DNA from: Trochalopteron elliotii
Lineage: Eukaryota > Chordata > Aves > Passeriformes > Leiothrichidae
Assembly: GCA_024734555.1 (NCBI GenBank)
Contig: JANPWX010000097.1
Span: forward strand, 1,503,391-1,567,390
Reading direction: 5' to 3'
DNA: 64,000 nucleotides
The stretch's first letter is position 1; each line of letters starts with the position of its first letter. The notes below the pieces were generated by a model that made no database searches, had not been told where the DNA came from, and was given only the letters and a program-made list of their open reading frames with translations. The position numbers were made by a program, and so were the translations under genes. This document shows positions 14,645-26,826 of the stretch, piece by piece.

Positions 14645-15198
14645 TGACCTGCAGATCACATAACTCTCAATTCAAAATCAAAGAAATTCCAGAAAGTTGA
14701 TTCATGCACAGTTCTGCAGTTTATAAGCAGATGCAAGTGTGATCATGTCTTATAACCTTGTTTGTACCTTTTCCGTTCCTCATGTTGTCAGAACATAATT
14801 CATCAATACTTTTTGAACGGAAAGAGCAAAGACCTCTTCTATTCATACAGGTCCTTTACATAATCTCTAACACCTCAGCTACACTGACTTATATTCAGTT
14901 CCTGAAGGGAATGTAACTATCAGTGACCAAAACACTTATTAATTTTGCACATAATTTTGTGATCGTCTTTAACTTTCTAGATCTACTAGTATTCTGCTCT
15001 GGCAAAGAACTCCTTGCAAATTTAAGCAGGAAGCAAAATACAAATCATTGTCTAGTAAGTCCTCTCCCTGATGTTTGTGAGGAGACTGCTCATTTAGATT
15101 TCATGCTTTGCTTTACTGTTTTTCTTCTTCAATTCCTCTCCTCCCCTTCATTAAGCATAAAGAATGCATCCATCCAGGAAATCCTAACAACATGATAT

Positions 15199-15236
15199 AC
15201 AATAATTTCATACCATAAAGGGTATGAAATTATTGT
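15199..15236. repeat. Perfect 16-bp inverted repeat with 6-bp loop
   Basis: The left arm 'acaataatttcatacc' (15199-15214) is the exact reverse complement of the right arm (15221-15236), separated by 'ataaag'. No neighbouring gene or mobile element explains it. Confidence 0.95.
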
Positions 15237-16862
15237 GTGTTAGTGGTCTTAGATTATTAGGTAGCAGCTCCTGAATTAAGAGCAATTTGCATTGCCATCC
15301 TCCAACAACACAAGTGTACCATAACTGTACACACCACCTTAGGAAACCTAACACAGTTCTCAATCAAGAGCAAGAAACAAAAAATTAACAGAAGCTTGGC
15401 TTTAGTTTTAAGATTTCATAGACTAATAGAATTATTGATTTTCTATCTTAAACTTGAAAAAATAATTCAATCAAAAATTTTTATATTTCATAAGATCTGA
15501 GTTCAGAATTTTTTTTCTAAGATTCATAGCTTTTTTGAAAAAAAAAATCTTGTCTTACTTCCCTAATAAAATTTAAAAGTAAAAACTTCTATGAGTGTCA
15601 GCAAATATAACATCACCCTTGATACCAAATGTTGGCAATAAGATGAAAATAGAATTATTCTTTCCTATATTAATGGATCTTATTCTTTGGAGTCTGTAAC
15701 TATAATTTTGGATTCTTACCAACAACATCATAATTGTGCATGGAAGTGTATAGGTCACAGACACAACAGGAATCTGCAGTTTGGGTTGCCTATGGCACAA
15801 AACACCACCTGCCATCTAAATCTGAGAAATCTTTCTCTTGGTGTTGTGTTATAACAAAATGAGACAACTCCATAATGTCTGTCTAATGTTTGAAACCGTG
15901 AAAGGCTGACCCAAAATGCACTCAGATCAGTGAGCCTTTATGTGTGTGCTCAGGCCTTTTACTAACTTATGATGTCCACCTCCAACTGATAGATTAAATC
16001 ATATGCATTACTCATGCAGACATAAACTAACAAATCAGGCATGCAGCAAACTAAGGAATTAAATTTACTGCAGCCTGCCACTACCTGATTTGCCTGGATT
16101 CAGTGATTTCTTATACTGACAAATTGTAGGTACAAAAACACTCATGGACAACAAACCAGACATTTCAAATATTTTATAGATATATTTTTCAACTCATACA
16201 AAGCCTTAGTTCTGACTGACATTGGCTCAGTTTCTGTAAGATTGTACTTCAGGTAAGAAAAACAAAACTCTAAGCAGCACTACAAACTCACAACCACCAA
16301 TCTGAAGCAACATTGAAACAAATACCTGTATAAGTGTGTGCGTTTCATGATCTTAACAGTGGATAAATAAGTAGGGATAGCCTCTCTTCCACCATCTTTT
16401 GGATTGGGTGGCTCCTCATCCAAAGCTTTGGAATATACAGAGCTTTGGAAGACTAAAAACATGCTAGGAATAAACAGTCTTGTGTTAAAACAAAATACTG
16501 AAAGCACGACAGAAACAAAAATATTCAATACTTCTGACAGGCAGCATCAATAATCAAACATGCATGATTTAACTTCTTAAAATATGTTACTTTAAATGCT
16601 TGAGATGACCCCAAAATACAGCCCTTTCAAATAAAGAATGTTTTTGTCAAACAAGTTTAAGAATCTCAAGCTAGTTGCCAATACAAATAAAATTGCACTG
16701 CACAAAGAAATTACTAAAACTGGCACTAGTGAGCAATGTCAGAACAGACAAAGGCTTGAACTACTCCATTTCAGGTGTGAAAAAACATCAGCAGGATGCT
16801 TTCAGAAAACTTATAAGTCTTTAAGTACCACAAAGTGTCTGTTATGTACCTGTATGGTCATA

Positions 16863-17010
16863 CTACCAAGTCTGAGAGAGTTGAAGAAGTGTTTGAACAA
16901 GGCCCTTGGACACATGGTGTCATTCTTGAGGCTGTCCTGTGAAGGGCCAAGAGCTAGACTTTGATGATCCTTCTGAGTCCCTTCCAACTTTGAATATTCT
17001 GATTCTGTAA
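16863..17010 (+). mobile_element. CR1 3' terminal fragment
   Basis: The sequence reads 'ggcccttggacacatggtgt', then 'gaagggccaagagctagact', 'tgatgatccttctgagtccc' and 'tccaactttgaatattctga', the CR1 3' terminus in plus orientation. About 150 bp. It supplies the end of a 108-codon open frame beginning at 16638, which is therefore not a genuine gene. Confidence 0.9.
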
Positions 17011-18900
17011 ATAAAAACTGAAGGAGTCAGAATTTTTAATTAAACTCTGTACATAATTTGTTGTTATTTAATACTCTGAGCCACACTGAAGTCAAATCTA
17101 TAATATCTGATTATGACTCCCAGCTGCTACTCTGTATGTTCTGCAATGAACACTTGAATGCATCTGATATCAGTAACTAACTTGTCTTACTTTGGTCCAA
17201 AGCTGTTATGACTGGCATTTCCATCTCTCTAGCACTTTCTTTGTAACCACACTGACAAAGATATTTGAACATTTAATACTCAAATTTGATTTTCCTGAGG
17301 GATTTTCAGTTCATTTTAAATTTCTGTGCTGTTTCCTTCAACTTCCTGTAAAAAAGACATAAATGGTGAGAAACATTGAAATACCTTTCGGTATATAACA
17401 AAAAATCTGCAGCAACACTAATTGGCAACGTGTCTGATCAGCATTTAAAATACTCCAATACTTTTTACTCCATTAACCTTGACATAAATTATAGTAAGTA
17501 GTCTCTGTGTGACAGGAGTTTTAATTTAGCACTACATTTCAAGTTACATACGTCTTTGAGTCTGACATAGAGCCCCTCTTCTTGCCAGTTTTTCACTCTA
17601 AGGGAAACTGAACAGACAGTAAAACCAGGTCTTACCATGTAAACAAGTAAGGGTGTTCACAGCATCGTTTTTGGCTACAGCCATTACTATGCTACAAGTG
17701 ACTTGATTTAGTCTTTCAGCACCCATGACCATTTCTGGTTTTTAGACTGAGCTGCTAGACAAAGCTCTGAATGCAATGAGCTTTGTACTTCACGTTTCAC
17801 CTATATCTGAAATGATGCCTGCTTTTTTGACTACTAACATAGAGCTTCAGACTTCAGAGTGTGCAGCAGAACCTAAAATTGTTTTATTCAAACTATTACT
17901 CACTTCTTTCAAGACATCTGTTAGTTCCTCTATTTAACAGAAGTCTTTCCAAGTTCCTCTTGCTGAGCTGTTCCATGAATTTTATATGTCAGAGTTATCT
18001 ACCACAGGCTTTTACCTCCTTCCAGTGCCTTCAGTACCAGCTGGAAGGAGGAAGCTTTTGCAGCTTTGATTTACATATTTAAATGAAAATACTCTAATAG
18101 CTCTCCACGGTACTTTAGGAAAAGGGAAAAAAAAAAATTATATCCCATACGTTTCCACTTTCTAGAGGGCAAAGTACAGCAGGTCTATTCTGGAATTTGC
18201 TGGAGCCGAAGAGAAGATTTCCAGTCATTTGGGATTAGAGCTAGTGAAGGTAACTCATGTCCAAACTAGTTTGCCCTATGCCTGAACCACACTGGGTTCC
18301 AAGGAGATGACTTTTATTTGGCATTGGAGAAACACATTTGATGAGTTGACTTTTATAGTTTGAGCATGAAAAGGCAGTAACAGATCACTTAAACTGATCT
18401 GTTAATATTCCAGCAAAAGAAAATGCATCAGACACACTTCTCTTTAAAAATAAAACCTCTGTGGCAAAGAACATGTCATAGTTATGTTTCATTATGAAAT
18501 GTTTTTAAAAGAATATGTAAATGCACTAGCTTAATTAGAATGTTCTTAATTTACAGTGGGTTTTCCCTTTCAAATAAGGGGTTTTAAATATTGAATTGCT
18601 GTTACAAATGGTATTACAAACTCAGAAAGCCTACACAAGGATTCAGCCAAAGTATTCCTTTGGGAATACTTGAAGGACCAAGTCTCCGAAGGCCTGCAGG
18701 GGCCAATCCATTTTCCCTTACGGCTACTTAAGGAATATAAGAGGTTTCCCTCCCTTGCTGATGTGGCCGTCTCCTGTTGGGACAACAATACAACATTGCC
18801 ATCTGCTGACTGTCCCTTTTCATTACAGACAAGCTCAACACCCCCCAAAAAAGCCACTCTATAAACCAGTGATTTATATTTAAAGACCTTCTGAATATTC

Positions 18901-18923
18901 TTTTTTTTTTTTTTTTTTTTTTT
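18901..18923 (+). repeat. Poly(T) run of 23
   Basis: Homopolymer with no retrotransposon sequence recognised beside it. Confidence 0.95.
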
Positions 18924-21900
18924 AAGCAAAAGGAAGAACTACCCAAAGTGGAGGTTTTTTCAGAGGACCATATTTCATATTTCATTTGTTATCATTCCAT
19001 GAGGGAGCATATCTTAGAGAGCTTACACAGGAACCTTTACATAAGGCACAAGGATCCTAAGTTGTCCTGTTTACTACAAAAGAAAAAAGAGGGGAAAAAA
19101 GAGAGTTCTTACTTACTGCTGCTGTTCATTGTTTTAATACCTTAATACCAAGTAAATCTTCTAAACAAACCAAGAATTCCCTTCATTTCATAAGCTCTCT
19201 GATGTTGAAGGCCTGTCAATTGCTTTAGAAAAAAGTGACAGACTTCTTTCTTGTACTCTTAGGTAGCAGTGCACAGGGTTGGTTTAAAAATTAGGCAGGA
19301 AAAACAATTATTTTAAATATGTCATTGAATTTAAAGATGGTCAAACATATAACAAGAAGGCTGGCTGTATTTACACCTGCAATTTTCATGTTATGTGCTT
19401 TTCATGAGGGTTTTTCAGCTTTTCTGTGATTTTTTGGTATCTGTTTTACTCAGAGTATACTTCATTAATTAACTTCATCTCCTGTCAACAGGTATAACTG
19501 CTTCAGGGGACAGTAAGTTCAGAGATACGTTTGACCTTTTAGATGCTTAGTCAAACATAAGCCTTACATGAACAACTGCTGTTTGCCCACCATTAGGAGT
19601 GACACATTATCCCCTACTCATGCTGACTGTACTTTTAGCTGCATGAAATTACCTCCTCACTTCACACAGCTGGAACATTTATCAGCATAACCAGTGACAA
19701 GGACATGTTAAAGTGCCTTTATTGAAATCTTGCGCTATTTCTAACTGCACAACAGCCAGTAGAAAAGGAATACTGTTTTAAATGCTGAATGCACTAATCC
19801 TGAAGAAATTTGCAAGCATCTATGTTTTATAGTTTAAGAGGTCCTCACACAGGCCATTTTCAGTATGCAAATTTTAGCATATGAAGAAATTTCTGCAAGT
19901 TCTGTACCTTGGATTACACAGTATTCAATGCAAGCCTATCTCTCACTGCTTGCTTTGTACAGCACCAATGACTAAGACAGCTGAATAAATAATGATGGAG
20001 CCTAGTGAATTAAAACAAAAAAAACCCACCAACTTCATTTTGTAGACAAGTATTCATGTTAATATTTGTCATTTTATTAAAAATCAATTACTTTATATCA
20101 AGAATCCATCAAAGACTTCTGAGTCAATCTAGATTTAAACTTGACTTTCCTGTCTGCATCTGAAATGTGTTCACAGCTATGGTAATTCCTATATACATAC
20201 TAGTAAATAATCTTCAAAAATGTTTTTTTATTTCAGCATCCAGAAACGAGATTTCAAAGGAAGTCAGGAGACAGTCCTATCTCTCCCTCTTTGAAGTCAC
20301 TAGGAGTTTCAGCATTCATTTCAAGGATAAATGATGCCAACTTGTAATTCTTAAAAATCCCACCCAGAACCTTTCTGTTTCTCCAGACTAAGAAACAAAC
20401 AAGTTAAAAATAATGATGATGCTGTTTAATATATATTTACTTGCAAATCCCCAAACCTGAATTCAGAAATAACCCCTACATCTGTAGATCATCATCTGAC
20501 ATAGTGAGGGTCAGCCTATAAGCTCCCCCATTGCAGGGGCAGAGGCTAAGATGCTGTGGTGAGCACCCAAACTAGGCGCATATTGTGTGTGAGAATAAAA
20601 TAAAGACCAGTGAAGGCCAATATCTCAGTGCTAAAAGGTCCATTGTGGTAGCACCTGCATAGACACCAGTACTTCTACAGAAATCTTACCAGGACGTGTT
20701 TAGAATTTATGATTTTTTTTGCCTGTATTTTTTTAAGAGTGTTTGCCATTATATTTACCATCACAGCATAAACCACTATTTCTTTCTTCACAGTCTCTAG
20801 TGTGTTCATCTCTCCCCATTTATCAAGAACTTTACACCTCATAGATTCAAGCTGTTCTGAAACAGAGAGCAGTTTTTGTGCTGTTCTCTTAATCTCACGT
20901 CTGCTTCAGGTTTGCAGAAGTAAAAAAGTGCATGCACAATTTAAAGGACAGAGCAAAGCTAATTGTCCTCTAAGGCTGTGTCCATAGGGTTTTTAGTGGG
21001 TATATCCACATTTGAGCTTGAGTTAACCATGCCAAGCACCCACAACATTGTCCCCAGTTCAGTTGGGTACACACACCAACTGTACCCACATTTTATTTCC
21101 ACCAGGAAATGAATGTTGGTACATGGGCTGTCCCACTCACCTTTCACAGCCATCTCAACCAAGATCCTTTAGCACTTCATGGAAAAATAGTCATGCTCTG
21201 GACACAATGGGAACAGAGCCAAGGAGGAAATTATTGAGTCCCAGGACAAAGAACAGATAATACCATGCAAGGAGAAGAATAAACATGTCGTACTCCCTTA
21301 GGAGAGTCCAGAAAAAAATGCACTTCAGAATTTTACAGGCCAGCTTCACTGTCACTTCACCCATTCACCTCACTACAAGTCCACAATTTATGTTACAAGA
21401 TCCTACATAGCCAGTTCATGCTTCTGTCCGGCCAGGGTCTTGTTTGAGGCAAAGACCTTTTTGGCTTTTCTCAGCTTGTCAGCAAGCTCATCTGTAGCCT
21501 GTCAGTGTCCATGCTGCTGCAGCCAGAGCTGTACTGCAGTCCCTTGCCAGTTCCTCATCTAGGGAATGAGAGGAACTGCATGCACAAGTAGTGCCCTTCA
21601 CTCCAGTGGTCTGTACTAATACAAATAAACTACTCTTCCCTGGTGGCAGGGCAGCTGAGGGTCATCCTGTTTTCTGCCTCCCACACTTGTGTCTGTATGC
21701 AAGGGAAACTGTGGAGAATGGAACAGCCGGGAAAGATGGGTGCAGGGTTACACCTCCAAGGCTTTGCAATTGCAGAAGGGAAGGAAGGAGGAAGGCAAGG
21801 CACAGGTGAAAGGCGTGAGAATGCAGAAAGGAAGAACTGGCCTTTCTCTGCTGTGTGAGATCTTCTAACCTTGCTCCCTGGCTTGTCTCACTCCTGCAAT

Positions 21901-22252
21901 GAGCAGGTCAGGAGAACTCTGTTGACTGAGAGGCTACCCTGGAGCTGGAAGGGACTTTCAGAATCTGCAGTAATTCATTAGCCATATTTCACATGTGACA
22001 GCTTTGTGTTACAGGGTGTCAGATTCAGGACTAGGCACTATGTTGAGTAATGATGACATTTCCACCTTAAAGATCACAGAACACTTAAATTTCCTACTCT
22101 CCAAGCAGCTTGTCAGTGGCAGCCAGCCCTCCTCTTCACCCCTGTGGTCTGGGATGCAGTATCAGCCCTCAGTCAATAGGTCCAGTGGGAGCTAACACCT
22201 TGATGAACAGTGAGGCAGGCTGGAGGAAGAGAGCATGAGTCAAATTTGAGAG

Positions 22253-22308
22253 GGGAAAGGGCCTCACCAAATTTCATGTAGGGAAAGGGCCTCACCATGC
22301 TTCCTGCT
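22253..22308. repeat. Partial 28-bp direct duplication
   Basis: 'gggaaagggcctcacca' occurs at 22253-22269 and again at 22281-22297, a 28-bp period. The rest of the unit has diverged. Confidence 0.9.
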
Positions 22309-22616
22309 GCTCCCTGCCCTGGGGTCCCATAGCCACCAGCTTCTCAAAGATGCTGCTTTTCGTGTGAAGCACTGTAAATGATAGAACATCATAGTCTCAC
22401 TCTGCAGATCAGAATAAGTGACTGGTCCTGGAAGGGCCTCAAAGAAATGTTATCTAGAAAGAAGAAAACCATGCCTTCTGCTTTAGAAAATATTAAGAAA
22501 ACTTCATTTAATTTTAAAATATACTCAGATGTCTCTTTTCTCCCCTGAAAAAATTGTAATGTTCTCATATCAGTTTAATGTTGATTGAACAGTTTAATGG
22601 CTTACCATCCCACATT

Positions 22617-22682
22617 AAAAAAAACCACACCCAACAAAACAAACAAAAAACCCTAAACAAAAAATAAAAAAACCATCAAACA
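22617..22682 (+). repeat. A/C-rich low-complexity tract
   Basis: AAAAC, CAAAC and AAACC units in irregular order. Confidence 0.85.
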
Positions 22683-25064
22683 ATATTTGAACAATGTTTG
22701 TAAATCTGTGTTCCCTATAGTGCCAGCACATGTTAGCACGTGTGGCCCAAATTTCTTGGCTTGGGCTTCTAAATACAGCAGCAAGACAAAAAGAAGAACA
22801 CCAACATTAACATCTTTCTGATTTGGCTACTTTTAATTCCTCAATGTGAAATTGAGGAAGACAGGGAGGGGAAGTTTGAGGTTAACTGAGTTAGTACTTC
22901 CGAAATTAGTACCTGGCAAGGAGGTGAAAGGAAGGAACCTTTACCCATTGTTTAAATGCCTTGTAGCTCATTTTATGCAAAAATATTCCTCAGATATTCC
23001 TTGGCCTGGAGACTTCTGTTTGTTTTATTCATTAGTCCTGTGGGAGATCCACAGCCAATGACTGATTTTATGGGTTTTTTAGTGGTTGACTGCAAAGCAA
23101 TGGAATTCAAAATCTGTACCATGCTGTTGAAACAAACATAATCAGAGCAGCTGCATTCAGGCATATGTTCATTGATAGGAAGATAGTTACACTAGGGAGA
23201 AACTCAGGCCAGTTTAGCTACTGAAGAAAAGAAAATAAAACACAACCACAGCTGGTTTGACTGTTCAAGCACTGTTCCTGACACTACACAGAAAGAAGAT
23301 GAAGAAGATTTGGATCTTTCTCTTCTCTCAGAGAGGAACTTTGCATCACCCCGTGAACAGCCATTTCCTTATTTACCACTTTATAATTTACTAGCCAGTA
23401 TGTTCTCACGCTCTGAAAAAAAGTGGCTTTCAGAACAGGTTTTCACTAAAGTCATAAAATTCAGGTCAGACTAGGTATACTTTATCCTGGTGACATTTCA
23501 CAGGATTTCCTAGTTTATCAGCAGTCCACTTTTTTTTTTTTTTCACTCTTCCACAACTTTCCAGATTTACGCTTTTTATCCCACTTGAAGATCCTAGTAC
23601 AGATTCCTTACAGATCAAAAGACTTACTTATCAAAAGACACTACTTTCTTGAGCAATACATAAAGAGACTGTAAACTTCAGTACTGTTACTGAATCAAAG
23701 CACTGAGCAAACCTCCAAGAGGGACTGGACTATTGTATGGATAACTACTGCATTCAGGACTGATACAGTGAAGGCTGAAAAGCAGCTTAGGAAGGGCCCT
23801 TGAAAGCACGTGATTCAGGGCTTAACCTCCTCATCATAAGCATGAAATCCAATTACTAAGTTTCTGCCAGCTGAAAGGTTTCATCCCCTGAGACATACCT
23901 AACACTTTAGAAAGCCTTCCACTGACACCTACTGGTTTCAGAGAAGGCCAGGAGTAAAAGAAGTGTAAGAAATATTACACACCTGAGTTCATTAGATACC
24001 AGCACATTTTGATCACACTAACAGGAAAAATCTCAGCAGCTGAAGAAACTTTTGATTAGTTTTTCTTCTGACCCTTTAGAACCTTATTGCCTTAATTTGT
24101 ACCATATTCCTTTTCTGCTCAACTCAGAACTGTCCTATCACTCACCTCTTCTATTTTCTGGAGTCTGATTCATCCGTTGCACTGCTTTCAATTATTTCCT
24201 CAGTTTAGACTAGAACAAAAGGGAAGAACAGTTGCACAAATATCTTTTCAAGGTCATATACAAAGGTAAATGTAAGCAAATAGTTGTTACATATAATGAA
24301 GATCATTACACATGCCCAGAGGTCAAATGTTGCTCTCAGAGGGCAGAGAGAAACTGAGGTTCAGCAAATTACAGCAAAGTGACTCCAGGTTTGAATGTTC
24401 AGTGATGCAAAGGAGAAAAGAATTGACACTCTGTGAGGAGCTAACAGGATTCAATCACTCTCTTCTTTATTAAAACTGCAGATTTTTTTCCTGACAGGAA
24501 ACCTCTTGTTCACTGAATGAGTGAAGCAACTCCACGTTATTAGATATCACAATAAGAGGACAGCTTAGTTCTCTGCCTACATATCTATATTCTTATTTTC
24601 TCTCCGTGATCAGATTACAAAAATCCCACCAGATATTTTAATATTTACTAACTAATGTTATTTTTAAAAAATTAGTCTTTTATAAAAAACCTTTTACTCT
24701 GCCCATCCTCCAAGGATGGGTTCCCTACACAAAGAAAGGACTACACATGATCCATGGCAAGAGGAAAAATTCAGTCTTAGGCTGTCAGTAGTAAGTGATG
24801 CATGCTAAAGATTCAAATTTCAATTGTTGCTTTTCATGCAAATCTAGCAAGTTGACATTAGGATAGCGCATGTGCCCAGACTTCTCTGGAAACAGCATGC
24901 TCTTCAGAACTGAACAGTCTTACAGGGTATTGGATTTTTATACCAACAGCTGACAAATCTCTCAAGAACTCCGTTAGATTGTTCTGGGATGCTTATCATG
25001 ATTCCTTTTCACCACTTTGGCAGAAGACAAAATGTCATATTCTTCCCCTTTATTTTAGATGTTT

Positions 25065-25480
25065 CTTTCGTAGTGGGGTGCTAATGCCTCTAGCAGGAAT
25101 CCCCAGACCACAGAAACAGTTCGTGTGGGTCCTTCAGCTCAGCAGGCTGTGCGTGGTTCAGGCTTGGATGAAGCAAACATGCTCTCTCGGGTTAGGAAGG
25201 TGTTTATTCAGTGCAGCCATGTGGAAGGGGCTTTGCCAGAGCCCCTTCTCACCTTGGGGGAAGCATGGTGAGAGGGTGGAGAGAGACAGCGAGAGGCTGG
25301 GCCTGTGTGTCTCCTTTTCCCAGCCCGGGGCTGGGCGGGGAAACACCGACCCAATGGGGAAGGGAAGGGGAGGGGTTACATCAGGAGGAACCACAGGGGT
25401 CACCAGGGGTAGGGGGGTGGAAGGGACATACCAAGTACAGACTTACAACAAACACAAAATACAAATTCAAAAACCAGAAA
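25065..25480 (-). mobile_element. Probable solo LTR of an endogenous retrovirus
   Basis: A sharply GC-richer block of about 400 bp sits in AT-rich DNA. Read on the minus strand, a GAATAAA signal (25209-25203) lies about 130 bp before the probable end, followed by a T/C-poor U5-like stretch, which is the usual layout of avian LTR R/U5. No gag, pol or env coding sequence is adjacent, which suggests a solo LTR. Clear TG..CA termini and a target-site duplication could not be fixed by eye, so the edges are approximate. Open frames of 81-175 codons overlap on both strands here and are by-products of the GC content. Confidence 0.5.
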
Positions 25481-26787
25481 CTCGCGTCACTACACTTTAT
25501 CTCTAAAATATTTATAAAAGCTTGCACAAAAATCAATATTTGAATAGCCTAGATAAAATTTGCATGTGCATGAGCTATAAATATTCTACACTATGCCCTT
25601 ATCCATCTTAAATTCATGCCAGTTTGACTATCCCACTGTAACACATCACAAATAGTCTCTCTGTAGACAAGGACAGACATGTAGATTTCTGGGTCACTGT
25701 TAGTCATCTTTCTGCTTACCTTAATGAAAACTAATGAGCTTGAATCTCTTCCACACTCCAATATCTTAACTTCAGAATCATCAAAAATACCTTTTAAAAG
25801 CACAGTGTAAATATTGTATACTGTACACACTAAATACACTGGAAGCAACAATTGCAAAGATATAAAAAGCCTCTAGAGTTATCCAGTCTTGTTAGCGTTA
25901 CATTACAAGAAAAAGAGATAGGTAAAAAAATGAACCAGCAGCTTAGTGAAAGAGTGACTTGGTAAATCTTCAGGTTCAAACAGTGGATGGGCAAGAACAA
26001 GAAAGATGATAGGCTGCCAGGACAGCTTCCAAGCCTAAAGGTTAGACTTCTAGAATTAAATAAACGTAAGGTCAAATTTGAGAATAGCAAGTCAGATCAG
26101 AGCTTGGAGCAGTGGTAAGGAAATATGGAAGCTGTGATATAAAGTATCAGGGGCACACACCAATGGCATGGAGGCACTGGGACTGTCCAAAGAGCACAGG
26201 TAGCAGTAGAAGGCTAATTAGGCTTTGTTGCCTCCACAATAGGGAACAAAATCTACACCTCAGCAAAAGTGACACAGTCTGAAATTTAACAGTGCAGGTT
26301 GCAATCTGTGTGAAGACTGTCACTGTGATGACATTTAGCTCTTGGATGGTGGTCAGCTGGGAATGGCAAAAGAAAGCCTTGGTCCTGCTCAGAGTTTATC
26401 CATGTCTCCCACAATGATTGGTACAAAAGAAAGATTGTTGCCCAGAACAGTCCATCCACAAGGTCTAATCCTTTGGCCTTCCTTCAAGACCTGGTATTTA
26501 AAAAACTTCAAGAACTCTAGTTGTTTCCGCTTTATCCCATCCAGCCTGTTGTTGCTACAAGGGTTGATAGCATTTGAAATATTATTTTTTTCTTTCCAGA
26601 GCAGTACTGGCTTTCTGCATGAGAACCAGTACACCTTTCCTGAACACCTGTAAGCCTTTCCTCTACACCTTTCATACATCCTTTTGTCCTGAGCCTTCAG
26701 AGCCTACGATACTGCATTAAAAAAGAGTAAAATGTGGAGTAAGAGTAAAAAGTTGTGCAACTCAATTTGGTGGGTTTGCTTAGGGTT

Positions 26788-26788
<1 letters not shown>

Positions 26789-26819
<31 letters not shown>

Positions 26820-26826
26820 TGGGGGG
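26789..26826 (+). repeat. T-run followed by long G-run
   Basis: Ten T are followed by 21 G (26799-26819), one T and six more G. The purine run could form G-quadruplex DNA and is also a typical place for sequencing or assembly length errors. Confidence 0.95.

Larger units (their letters stand above)
5007..16862. other. Intergenic, no gene recognised
   Basis: Nearly 12 kb of AT-rich sequence. Besides the tandem repeat, inverted repeat and TAATTA-rich block listed separately, it holds an A/C-rich low-complexity stretch (about 11700-11820) and T/G-rich stretches (about 8160-8210 and 11925-11985). A good splice-donor match on the minus strand near 7046 is noted under findings. Confidence 0.6.
17011..25064. 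other. Intergenic, no gene recognised
   Basis: AT-rich with poly(T) at 18901-18923, A/C-rich low complexity at about 22617-22680 and a partial 28-bp duplication at 22253-22308. A possible very old CR1 scrap lies near 22385-22460. No coding exon identified. Confidence 0.6.

Noticed and set aside
16638..16964. Open frame of 108 codons on the plus strand
   Set aside because: Its second part is CR1 sequence and its first part matches nothing known to me.
22385..22460. Possible minus-oriented CR1 remnant
   Set aside because: Only about 35 bases resemble the CR1 3' end, too few and too diverged to call.
24979..25506. Open frame of 175 codons (longest in the window)
   Set aside because: It lies across the GC-rich probable LTR, overlaps open frames on the other strand and has no recognisable domain.
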